Positions 1 to 11,689 of a stretch of DNA of 64,000 nucleotides are shown here, in pieces. The translations under genes and the position numbers were made by a program. The notes under the pieces are model-generated. The model searched no databases. It was not told the DNA's origin and saw nothing but the letters and a program-made list of their open reading frames with translations. Position 1 is the stretch's first letter. Each line of letters opens with the position of its first letter. The DNA is from Gymnothorax reevesii (taxonomy: Eukaryota > Chordata > Actinopteri > Anguilliformes > Muraenidae), in the NCBI GenBank assembly GCA_029721435.1, contig CM056573.1, positions 7,601,001-7,665,000 of the forward strand, in the 5' to 3' direction.

Positions 1-299
1 TCGCAATAAAGAATTAAAATAGCAGTTAAATTCATGATGGTGTGCATTCCTCCAATTTATCTTGCCCTCCTAATATTACGAAACTCATGCATAAAAATTG
101 TTTCAATTTTTACATAACATATTTTGAGACAAAACCCTCAAAGGTGAAAATCTAGGCTTCAAGCACATCTTGATTGTTTCATTTCAGATCCACTGTGGTA
201 CCATACGATGCCAAAATGATGAAAAATGCCACAGTATTCAAATACATATAGATCTGACTGTACATAAATCAAGCTGGGATGCAAGAAAGTTCATAGACA
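1..299. other. AT-rich upstream sequence, nothing recognised
   Basis: No coding, RNA or clear repeat signal seen here. Confidence 0.4.
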
Positions 300-1850
300 G
301 TTGAAAATATTGTTTAGCGCAACAATCAGGGAGTTTAAATTCAACAGTTGCAAATTTCACGAGGAAGAGGGTTCATGCGTTCTGCCCTCACACACGGTGA
401 GGAGGATCCCTAGTGTGCAAAACGAAATCCCGAGCTTCAGAGCAACGCAGTTTAGTGCCTCTCCGGGTGATAAAGATGCATACTCAACTCCTAGATCCCA
501 TCATCATGTCACCTAGTTGCTTGGGAGGGTTACCCAAAAGAAACCATCATTGAGAGCCACTCATAAGTTACAGCATCTAAAATTTGCCATCCATTGGTGG
601 AACTGAGCAGGGCTACATTAGCCAAAAGGTTAGTTACTATAATTGTGTTCTGGTTCAAACTATATAAGGTGCCCACATAGATAGCAACTACGCTTTCAGG
701 AAATGCACCCCAGAATGGTTTATTGTGGTCAGATGAGACCAAAGTCTAACTTTTTGGCCATACACACCTATGTCAGGTTTGTCTAAATGACGGCCACATA
801 CCATGAGAAGAACTTAGTATCTTTAGTAATGCGTGGTAGATAACACCGCCCTGCATGTTTTCTGATTCATGTTTTGCTGATTTCCCAAAAAGGCCTCGTA
901 TTACCTCATTTGAGGATGCTGAATTAAAAAATGCGAGTAAAAAGTTTCTATCACAGTTTTTTCACAAAATGAAAATGAAGATATTCCTTATTATATCATA
1001 TAAATCGACTTTTATGCACCAAACAAAACAGCAACAAATGCTACTTGGGTGTAGTGAAACACGCACAGATGTAGCAGAAAACATCTGTATCACGTCTGCA
1101 TTTTCCTCTGTCAGAGACCATATTACTATGCATGACATCAGGATTAAGCACAAAATAATGTCCTTAGAATCATTCTACACGTGAAAATCAGCAAGAATTG
1201 AACAAATAGTTCTCACCTGATTCAGAGGAAAATAGAAATCATTCGTTGTGGCAGTTTTTCCGATGGTTAAGCACTTCTTAATCGTACAAGTGGTTGTTGA
1301 AAGTAACAATACCATGAAATGCTCATCATACATTGTGAGAAAATGTGACGAGCTAGAGCAAAACTGACACTATTTTTGGAATCAGCACCCTAAAATTTGT
1401 AAGAAACAAGAATTGGATTTTATTCAGCAAAAATGATGATGCTTTCGAGATTTTTTTTGTGGTTAATGGTTCAAAGGATCTTAGTAAGATCGATGGCATA
1501 ATTAACCCCACCAAGTCTTGGGATATTTTATCCAAACCACTAGTTTCCTCTGCCAAGAGGAAGCAGCTTGCCTACAAATGAGCCTTTCTGTGAGACATCA
1601 CCAAATGCAAATCAACAAATATGCGTTGAAATAAAAAGATGGATGGTTTTGAGAATACAAAGTATTCTCAGTGTCCAGACATGAACCCTGCCGAAAACTT
1701 CTGAGGAGATTTGAACTGCGTCATCCAGAACCACAAACCTGGGAAAAGATATTGCAATGGTCTGCATGAAAGAGTGGTCCTTGATACCTGGGTAAGCGTT
1801 CGCAACCTTCTCTGACATCACAGGAGGAGACTCACTGCACCACTAATTTA
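300..1850 (+). pseudogene. Degenerate Tc1/mariner-like transposon relic
   Basis: Two stretches read on the + strand as broken Tc1-type transposase. Near 690-780 there is a stretch like CTPEWFIVV..DQ, followed by a LFG-like block. Near 1675-1800 the stretch SPDMNPAEN resembles the family's SPDLNPIEN motif around the last catalytic acid. Stops and frameshifts break every frame, and the two stretches are farther apart than in an intact element, so an insertion or scrambling is likely. Outer ends are uncertain. Confidence 0.5.
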
Positions 1851-3708
1851 ATCGACTGATCTCAGCCTGAACAGTCGATTAGTTGTATGAGGTGAGCGTC
1901 TGCTCAATTGGAATAAAAACCTGCAGCTCCTTGGTCCTTTTATGGACCAGTTTGAGAGGGTCTACTAAATATGTATGAAAGGGGTATCAATAGTCTAGAA
2001 GTGCATTTTCTGAGAAAATTTTCTTTTTAATATTCCAATTAAAAATAATATTTCCATCCTATTTTTTGTTTTCTTCATCTGAGTTTATATTAAATCATAT
2101 CACTTCTCCATCGGTTTGAGTCTACAATGTGATTTGTTTTGTTCACTCCGCATGTTTAATTTTGTAAAATCATTTTTGGGAAGGCAGCCAATAATAAAGA
2201 CGATGCGAGCTGTACAAATTATTAGGAGCCATATGATGTAATCTTATAACAGTAAAATAAGATTATATAATCTGGATGAAATGCAGTTTTCTTTAATCAA
2301 TTATTTGATTGTCTCTTATGACATTGGTAATTCAAATAGTTGAACTTTTAATGTCCTTGGTAATAAAAATGATTTTTGAGAAAATCGGATATCTGCATCA
2401 CAGATCCAAACAGATTATGTAATTAAAATGTTTTAAATACATAAAAGATCAAATTCCTATTTTGTTTCAAAAACAACATGCAACTCAAACGCTGGAGAAA
2501 TAATTTTCAAGAAATTAACCTCAAAGCAAAACTTTTTAGAATTAATATCCTCAGTCTGGCTTGGCTTAATATAGATGACGCTATGCCATGCAACCAAAGG
2601 CAAAATAATTTTTGAAAATATACCTAATCACCTATATTACTGTTTGCAAGAAATATTACTATATATAAGAAGTACTTTGCTGATACTATCTGGATAAACT
2701 AATGTCATGAAGACACTGTGGGAGGAACTGAACACTTCAGAATGTTATGCATAATGTGACAAGATAGACAGGTAACTTGTAAATGGTAAATTGCCTAAAA
2801 AGCACAATTGAGTTATTCTACTTTGATTTTTTTTCCTGAAAAATGATTGAGCTGGTCACTGTCAGTTTATTATGGCCAGCACTATTATTGTTGGATGTCA
2901 ATATATTTCATATAGCCTAATTCCTGGATTGTGACACTAATGTCCAAAAGTTTTTGGCCAGTTTTGTCAGAGCTCACTCCATATGGATGTAAATACACTC
3001 AGTTAAATTTCAGACTGTAAGCTTTAGTTTGGGGGTACAGTCATATTGAAGGGGTCATCCAGGAATCACCGCCTTTTAAAACAGCATCACTGTACGAACA
3101 GTTACAAACTAGACCGTGTCATAACCGTTTGCCATGTTGATAAAGTTGGACATTCAAGGTGCCAATATCAATAAGCCTTGTGCACTGTTCTTATGACAAT
3201 ATTTTGTGACATCAGCTAAAGTTTTTCAGACCTATTCTGCAAACTTGCAATTGTCAAAGAGTTACCAGTATATCCAAACGTTGTCATTAGGTTTGTTTGC
3301 CAAATAACCCAGTTAGAATCTCTTGCAACAACAATACGGATGGAATACCACATAATAATAACTCTGATATGAGAAGAAGAATATTGATTATCATGTGTCC
3401 ATTTTGGTCATTTTTGAACAGCACAGAAATTGCGTGGAATTGATACATTTGCTCAACAAATTTGTGTGCATGGAAGAGAATTGCATGATAATGCGATTTC
3501 TGCTGATTATAACCAAGAGCTGGACTCTTAAGTGAATGGAGGATTCTAGCCTAATGACAAGAAAAGCTTCCCTATTAACTTATGTATTTACTCTAAATTC
3601 CATAAATGTTGTATTTTCACTCCTGGTTTTTATTAAATGTCTTGTGTATATTGTATATATCATCAGAACTGCGTTGGGATGCCAGGGCAGGTGTTGAAGA
3701 GAGAAACA
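1851..3708. other. AT-rich upstream sequence, nothing recognised
   Basis: No gene or well-defined repeat recognised. It could hold diverged transposon sequence. Confidence 0.4.
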
Positions 3709-3730
3709 CCCCCCCCCCCCCCCCCCCCCC
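3709..3730. repeat. Poly-C tract, 22 bases
   Basis: An uninterrupted run of 22 cytosines, followed about 30 bases later by a short AAAT repeat. The exact length may be affected by sequencing error. Confidence 0.9.
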
Positions 3731-3789
3731 TCCATTTCACTCTCCCTCTAAGTGAAGCAAATAAATAAATAAATTAGTGGTCCAGTCTC

Positions 3790-4096
3790 CTCGCTGGCTC
3801 CGTCCTCTCTCATGCATGGCTGCCAGTGATGGTCTATTGGGTGTCATCTTTTATTGGCATGATACAAAGCGAGTGCAAAGGGCTGCGGCTCCTATTCTCC
3901 GAGCAAATTCGACCCCTGGATAAAGGCTTGCGAAATGCCTCGCGCAGAAATTTAGAAATGTTAGGCTGGAACGAGGAAGTGGAGTGGAGAGGGGAGGGAC
4001 CGAGGGCGCAGTTCCACAGCGCTGCCGCGGCGATACGAACTTCACCGCATGGAGAGAGCTGGAAGAGCTTCATATTGCAAACTCAAGGAATAGCAG
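3790..4096 (+). promoter_or_regulatory. Candidate CpG-rich 5' exon of ikzf1
   Basis: This block is richer in G+C and CpG than its surroundings (e.g. ctgccgcggcgatacgaac) and ends in a plausible donor, tagcag|gtagag. It lies upstream of the acceptor of the ATG exon on the same strand, so it could be an untranslated first exon. The open frames through it have no recognisable protein. This is inference only; another possible donor (cgcag|gtaagc) lies near 5710. Confidence 0.25.
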
Positions 4097-7000
4097 GTAG
4101 AGTACCCCTCACGATGCTTTTAATTCCAAAATAATAGGGAAAACACTATTAGTGAAGTAGATTCTCCCGGAAAATAGTCGCAAATCAACTTTCCGGTGCG
4201 CTTTTGCGGAGCGGAAAAGATGTGTCCTTATTTTTCGAGCAGGTGCCTGAACGGAATTTGACAATCCCCTGCGATTATGAAGTCCTAGTATCGGTCGACA
4301 GTACTGTGCTGATTTTTCCACCGCAAGAAAGTGATGAATAGTCTTGTGGACCATTATACTTAGGAATAGGTTGGATGGATTTTAGTAATGGTACCAATAT
4401 CCATGGAAACCAAAGGAATTCTTTCCTTATTTTCCTAACATCATAAGAAAAAGCGGTTTTAGTATGACGCATATTCTCCAGTTACATAAAAACGCTGGTT
4501 TATACTTCTTCAACCTGCCTGAATCAGAAAAGTTGGCTTTATTTAAAATCCAACTTAGATTTCTGGCCAGAAGTTTTCTTGTCGCTTTCGATTGGCTGGA
4601 CACCTGTTGAAATAGCGCGCATCCATCCTCCTGTTGATGGCTACGTGCACGCATTTCTAAACAAAACGGAAACTGAAAATTAAATGAATATTTTGCAACA
4701 AACATTGTTTGAAGTCTGAAAGGTCCTTGAAAAAATTAACAATACAGATGCATGTCAAAGAAGTAATAGCCTTTGCAACTGTTAAACAGTTTTTATGAAT
4801 AGCGATCGTTCAGCATACTCTCAAAGTGATTCGATCAAAATAGCAGGACAGGCTTAAATACTCGGAGATACGAGAACATTAAGTTTTCCTGTCCCTAAAT
4901 CGATCGCACAAAAGTTATTTGCTGCGGGACTGGACCAAAGCCTAATAAAGTAACCTGTGTCGTGCTGTTGAATCATAGATCTAACCCAGACTGAGGAGTG
5001 ACAAGTGCAACTCAAGGGCCTCGCTGTTCTTTCCTGACTTTCTATGTAATTGCGAGTTCTAACTTGGTTATGCCTCTCAATCTAGAAAATAATAATATAG
5101 GTCCATTATTACAATATTTTACCAGTTTGATCGTTCAAGGGTTTATGGACGGGACGACAATTTAGCAGAGAAACTGAAGGCAGTTTACATAATATTTCCA
5201 ACGTATAACTGGTAGCATAAGCTAAAGTAACATGATTGAGCAGCTGTGTAAAATGAAGCCGAAATATGAACCACAGCTTAAATAAATGGATGTTGACTAT
5301 TTTCCTGCGGTATGATAGGCAGTAGAATATTTGTGTTTTTAGAAAACATGAACATTTTAAATAATAATAATAATTATAATAATAATTTGTAAATTGTCGT
5401 AAAATTGCTCTATATGTTTCCAGAAAAGGTGCTCTGGTAACAGTTTGGAACATGTCTTGCAACTCCTTATCACTTATAGTTGTCATAAAATGAGCTCAAA
5501 TAAATTACGAAGAAACTCCTAACAGCCTTACACCAGTAAATAGCCTATATCATGGCACCAATTAATCACATAATCGAGCACATGTATTTATTGGTCCACA
5601 GAATTTATTTGTGCATATTATCTGAAATAAATGTACGAAAGTGTCCCAGTACTCGTGCTTTGTAATAAGTGGCTAGACCACCGTAGGGACCGTTTTTTAG
5701 CAGTCGCAGGTAAGCAACATTTAATTTCTTTCTTATTTTTATTTTTTTATTTTATTTTTTTGTTTTAATCTCAGCTACTAGCTGACCTTTCAGACATATC
5801 CCGCGCCGCCACTGACCTGGGAAAAATAAGGAAATCACTGGATGTTCGAATTCAGTTGTCAGAGAAAAAAGTGCGTTGCAGCCTTACTCTGCAATGAGAT
5901 GGAACATTTACTTGTTATCTCAACTCAAGTTCCTAAGTGGTTTACATGTATGAATAACATTCACCGACACATACGTGAACATAATTCTTGTACCAGTCGC
6001 TGAGTTCTGTGACTGGTTGAGAAAGACAGAGGGAAGGGGGTGGGGGATGACGGATAGAGGGAAAACGGTAAAGTCCTTTGACTGAATAGTTGCCTCTGGA
6101 CTGCAGTGTCGTGAATTAGCGCAGGACTTCATGTAGCCGAGGCCCTCGGCTATGAAGTAAACTTCTTGTTTACATCTAGTATAATTTACTGTTTTCATTA
6201 AAGTCTCAAATTTGCGACAGCGCATAAGATGTCTTCCCGCATTAGCCGTAAACCTACCTACTGATAACCATATGGATATGCCTATCGCCACAACCATGTA
6301 CTGTGTCATAACATAAAGGGGCTATTGCTGCAACATTTGAAAACAGGAATGAGTAATCATTCCCTTCGGTTACTTCACTTCCTCCACTGCACTGAATCCA
6401 TATCATTTTGTTCGTTGCACCTCCCTGACACGGAACTTTTAAGAATAAATATTAAATATTAATTGCGGAATGTATCTTCATGAACCATTCTTGTCCATTT
6501 TGGAGCTGACGCATACTTTTCACGTCCATTATTGGCACCCCGCTTGAAAAACTAGGAAAAACTGTTTACATCTTGGAGCTAACAAGTTTTCGAATGACCC
6601 TTAAAATACCTTTATAACGACAGATTCTTTCAAAAGTTTGACAGCATGGCAGAAAGAAAGTCACAAATTTAGAATATAAATTCAATCAGAGCCATTTTAA
6701 CCACTGTGATGATAATATTTTGAATTGTTGTTTTGGTACCTTGGTACTACCTTGGCAGTAGTAAATCTATTGCAGAATTCTGCTGCCAGCTAGATTTACT
6801 GTAAGGGAAATTTGGTGGGTACTTTCTGGAGTTCCTACTTTTCAAATTATAGCTACAAAAAAAAAAAAAAAGATTTAAGGATGACTGAATTCTCTGATCT
6901 TAACGAGTTCTCATGGTTGCTGCAACCCAGCCACCTATAACTGCATCAGAAAAGTATTTTCTTACGTCACTGTCGCATGCTCTATTCCATACTCAAAATA

Positions 7001-10000
7001 TCTGAAGTAGAAAAATTACATTGTGAATGAAGAATTGGAGAATATGGTTTTTAATTATAATGGTTGTAGACATTTTACAGAGACAACTAAAGACAGGAAC
7101 TCAGTCTTCTTTGTGTAAGTTTAAAACATTGCATTTCCTCTTTTTTGTAAGCCATGACTTGCTTACCTATTATAACACAGACCATGTTTATAAATTACTT
7201 TTGAAAGGAATAGTTTGGCCATTTTTGTTTTCTTGATATTATTCTGTTACAGAAATTAAAAATAAATGCATGAATGTAGGACCAAAAAGCGCAACATATT
7301 TTCCCCTGACAATACGCCAGAAAAGAAACCAAAATGCAAGAAAAAAGGGAGGGTTAAAATGCAATCCAGTGCAAGAAAAGCAGCCGAATTACAGCAAAAA
7401 GCATTTTCAATTTCCAAATGATCCTGTCTTCAATCTTTTTACAGTAGCTTTAAATTCAGCGAGAGTGCAGAAGCTCTCTTAAGGGTTTTCCAGATAAAGC
7501 CTGTTGAAATCATAAAACGGCTTTTTGCAAAACTAAATGTTAACTTTTTAAACAGCAATAGGAAGACATATTCACCTTGATAAGATGGTTATAACATGGC
7601 AGTTTCCTTAGGAGGTATCCCCCTTGGCAGCTATTCCCTGTTATGCTAGTATAAATATGAATGATTGGATGTATTCCTGTTTTTGCACACTTAAACAATA
7701 TCTTAAGGTTGACTTGTTCTGTTTGATAAAAATTTGACTGTTTGCATGGATTGAGTATAAAAAGAAAAGCTGTCTAATTTGCCCTGAATAAAGATATTTT
7801 GCCGAATTTATACATTGCACATTTATGAAATTCAAAGCAATGTAATGCAGTGTAAGAGTTCACTCTACAGTCTCACCTGATGCACAGCAATCGGTGTGTT
7901 GGATGTTTGCCTGTGTTGCATTTACCAATATTTGTTGGCAGTGAATTAATTTGTTGAAATTGGCCTCTTTCATCTTGACCAAATGGTTAATTTTGCTGAC
8001 ATGTTTGTTGTTTGAGCCAGGCTATAGTCAAGAATGTACATTATATTTTCCAAACAGGAAATAACTTCAAACTTCAAACAGAAAATCACAAATGTGAGTG
8101 GCAAGCGTATGTTCTGAACACAGAACTTAGTGACGTCCAAAATGTCTAAAATAACTTTACTGTCGTCTCATGTGCTGAACATGCCGTCTGTCTGCCTTGC
8201 TGGAGTGAACCAGAGTTATGGATCATTTTGTAATTAACGGGATCCATGCTGCCCGTACCAGTGTGTCACTGCATTATTAATGACCTTGCTGCGGTCACGT
8301 GACCTGATTGGCAAGCTCTGTTAGATGACCTGGGCAAAGTAATCTAAAAGTACCGAGTGCCCAAATCTTATTTATATTTTAATTTTATTCCAACCATCAC
8401 TGAATAATGCTCTAACTTGTCACCATTGTGGAATAATCTTTCATCAGAGAGTTTCTGTAACATGGGCCTCGGTATCTTTCTAAACACCTACAAAGATGGA
8501 GTTACGTTGTAATTTGAAATTGAAATTGTGCTTAAAATTGCTGTTATCTTCTTCTCTTCTTTTGTAGACTTTTGCTTATTTATAAAGGCATCATGTCCTT
8601 CCTGAATCAGGGAAGCGCACAAAAAAGGAATTGGAGAAGGAGTGTGGTTGCATGAGTGAGAACATAATTAAATCGTTCTTTTGACAAATGAAATTTGTTC
8701 AGGGGTAACCTAATTATCCAAAGTCCAAATATTACGTGCAGTTATTTCTGGAATCCACGACACAAACATCACAATTTTTAATGGAATGAAAGCACTCAAA
8801 AATAATAAACCTTTAATAATAAACCTGCTTTAAATACCACTGAAACAAGAACTTAGTTGGCCGTTAAAGATGGCTCATTTCTCCAAGTATATTTTCAGAA
8901 TTATGTTTAATATCATTTTCTGAAAATCATTTATTTGAAGACCAGGGATATGACACAGTAAGGTAAGAATTCTGAGACTAGCTGAGAATTTCTTGTCAGA
9001 ATTTAAAACAAAAAAACAACTGCGTTTGTACAGGTCTGTGCGTACTTCATATAAAGTAAGTATTCTGTTTTTGCGCGACAGTGTGTTTGCGTACGGGCGT
9101 CTGTGAGTTTGCCCATTTGTCGCACTCCCATCCCTGCTAGCGTGAAGCAGTTTCTGTTTAACGGACCTGCACTTCGACACCCCCGCCCAGCGTGACCCTG
9201 TTTTTCACTTTGAGCAGGGCAGACCCCCTCGATATTCACGCAACCCACAGCCCTCTTCCTGTCTGTGTGTTCGCGGATCACGCCAAGCCACAGACTTGGT
9301 TCTCTCAATGTGACTGGCAGTCTCTCGTGTGCTACAGCCCAGCTTTAGGCTAAATGCTCAACACATGCTCGGAACACCACTACTCTTCCTTCATGTTATG
9401 TAGATTTGAGAAATTACACACACGCATCCTCGTCTCAGTACTGCGCAAGTTAGTCAGACATCCGTTCACATAACTGCACTACCGGCTTTCCGCATTATCC
9501 ACTCACCAGTGATAAAGTGAGTACCTTTCGCACACTGGGAGTGAGGGGAATTTAACTTTCTGCAACATTTCTGAGCAAGTGTGTCTTTAAGTTCCCCATA
9601 AGGCCCGAGTATGAGCAAAATGTTGCCCGTCTCCCAGCGTTAAGAGACTTTATTCAGTAGACTTACTCTTGTCGCACTTCATCTGATGTGAGAGAACAGG
9701 AAATATGCTTTTAGTGGTTTCTGCAATGTTCTCATGCACAGTCTAAGAGGCATTTGCAGCTATAGTTTTCAAGCTGTATGAAAAATTTCCATGTTTTGAG
9801 CTCACGTTTTTCAGAAAGCCCTGTGGAAAAATTTAGTTTCTTCTATTTTGCATCTCACAAACATAAACAGTGCTTTTACATATTGAAACAGGAAATAGTA
9901 CAATTGAAATCTGGATTAAATTGTATCATTCACTCTCACACATAAAGATGCCGCACACAAAACACTAACTTCTTTTAGCACTTATTCAAAGACCTTAAAG

Positions 10001-10400
10001 TCCTACAGTACAAACATCTAGCCACATTACATTAGCGTTCCCAGTGGCACTTCCTGGTGTAAAAAATTAGGCTCTTACCAAAGAGTGCACTGTAAAACCA
10101 AATTAAGTTCAAAACACTTTTTTGCAACACTTTTAAAACATGTCACTGTGTTTAGATTCAGTTTATAAGTGTATTCAACAAATCTGAAAAACCTCAATCT
10201 CAACAGCCAATAAACAGCTGTGTTTTGAATGAGAACTCCTACTTACAAAAATAATCACAAGGCATTTAGCTTTTACACACTGATGTTTAGATTATAAACA
10301 TGTCACATGTTCCACAGTTTTACAGCGTAGGAAAAAGTTAGTCTTTAACACTTCGGTTACCAGAATATAAAATGTATGCGTCAGTATAGATTGATAACCA
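4097..10400. other. Upstream or first-intron sequence, no gene recognised
   Basis: Mostly AT-rich single-copy-looking sequence. It includes a short AAT-rich run near 5360-5390, a T-rich run near 5730-5765 and a poly-A near 6858-6872. Small open frames have no family signature. Donor-like sites occur near 5710, 8960 and 9515, so untranslated exons cannot be excluded. Confidence 0.4.
8293..8304. promoter_or_regulatory. 12-bp palindrome with CACGTG E-box
   Basis: GGTCACGTGACC is a perfect palindrome centred on CACGTG, the site type bound by USF and MiT/TFE bHLH-zip factors. Being upstream of ikzf1 is the only context, so function is inferred. Confidence 0.35.
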
Positions 10401-10529
10401 GCTGTCTGAGTCCATCAACATGGGCCAGATATCTAGGTTTCTGATTATTTTACCCACAAACCCCTCACCCTCCCCCTTTCATTCCCATACATCACTCTGT
10501 TTATTCACAATGGATGTCTCAGAGGAGAC

Positions 10530-11079
10530 CTCCACGCTCCGAACTCCAGGACCAGCAGCTGTTGGAGCGGTCGATCGTGCCCCTCGTTCTCCTCGCACCG
10601 GCACGCGACGGAGCCCTCAGCCTCGGGTCTTCTGCACCGCTAACCCCGCGTCCTCGCGCCTCAGCCCCCGGGGGCCTGGGGCGGGGCCGTTAAGAGTCGG
10701 ACCCCCTCGGAACATTGTGTCGCAACGGCAGGGACCGCTGCATCCCACTGTTTGTCCCAAATCTGTGGAGCCATCTGTCAGCGAAACAGGAAGCTCGGGT
10801 TCCCCTTCTCCCCGGGGCCGCCCTCTCTATTTTAGGGAGCCGCGCTTCTCCCCGAGCCGGGCAGCTCCTCCGCCGGGGACGTCTTCAAGTGGCAGCGCCG
10901 GTCTTGGAGCTGCTGCTGAGGCCATCTGCCGCGGGCTGCAGGACGATATATAATTAATGGGGGCCGGAGCTGGCCGCCGCCTGCTCAGAAATGCAGGCCT
11001 GTTTGGCCCTGGGAGATGGTCTTCAGTAAATTGCTTCTTCTTGCGCAAACTTCTTCATTTCTGTGCTGCCCCCCCCCCC

Positions 11080-11113
<34 letters not shown>

Positions 11114-11285
11114 GCTCCTCCTCGGTGTCGTGCATCTCTGATTGCCGCTCGCGTGTGTCAGGGCCCCGTACGCCGAGGCTCATCGATGCATGTTCAGTAA
11201 ATTAGCGAGAACACGGCGAAGATCAGCCCGGAGAGAGCGGGACGGCGAGGCTCGCCGCTGACCCGAGGGCCATTTAATTTTCTGC
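10530..11285 (+). promoter_or_regulatory. CpG-rich block just upstream of the ATG exon; candidate promoter
   Basis: This is the densest GC/CpG stretch before the start codon. It holds a GC box (ggggcggggc, 10678-10687), an ETS-like acaggaag and a TATA-like TATATAA at 10947-10953. The block ends about 350 bp before the acceptor of the start-codon exon, fitting a promoter or 5'-UTR exon. I saw no strong splice donor inside it; two weak copies of ttca|gtaaat lie near 11025 and 11192. The 177-residue open frame across it looks like a GC-rich artefact. Confidence 0.45.
11069..11110. repeat. C-run and (AC)n microsatellite
   Basis: Eleven cytosines followed by about 15 AC units, inside the CpG-rich block. 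Confidence 0.9.
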
Positions 11286-11635
11286 TTAATTCTCAGGCAG
11301 TCAGTTTGCATTTTTGGATGATTACGCGACAAGAAATTAACAATAAATAACAAATGTGGTCTGAAAACTCGTTCCGACCCTGGCAGTGCACCTCCATTCG
11401 ATCTGGGCCTTTTCGCGACTCTGCCTGGCAGTGCTGTAATGAAATGTCTGAAACGCAGTGCAGTCCGAGGACCGCCGCGTCCGCCAACTCACTGTCTGAC
11501 TACCGGGGAAATCGGAAAAAAGGGCATTTTTTTAATCAACAGTGTTGTCTTTACATTATTGCATTTTCAGCTACAGGTTAATTACCCTGGATGCGTGTAC
11601 CTCGTCTGAACACGATATTTGTCTTTTCCTGTTAG
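11286..11635. other. Sequence between the CpG block and the start-codon exon
   Basis: No coding exon seen. A RUNX-type TGTGGT lies near 11355. The last 25 bases form the pyrimidine tract and acceptor for coding exon 1. Confidence 0.4.
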
Positions 11636-11689
11636 AATACCTGCACCGAATGGAGACGGAGGAGGCACACGAGATGACTCAACTGTCAG
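11636..11689 (+). CDS. ikzf1: ikzf1 coding exon 1 (short 5' UTR plus start codon)
   Basis: A pyrimidine-rich acceptor ending in gttag precedes 14 nt of leader, then ATG at 11650. It encodes [13 protein letters not shown] plus one base and is followed by the donor gtgagg. The 40-nt coding length and phase match the mammalian start exon (MDADEGQDMSQVS). Because an acceptor lies just upstream, at least one untranslated exon must lie further 5'. Confidence 0.9.

Noticed and set aside
10420..10953. 177-residue open frame in the CpG-rich block
   Set aside because: Composition is Pro/Ser/Arg-rich as expected from GC-rich noncoding sequence; no domain and no fit with the ikzf1 exon structure.
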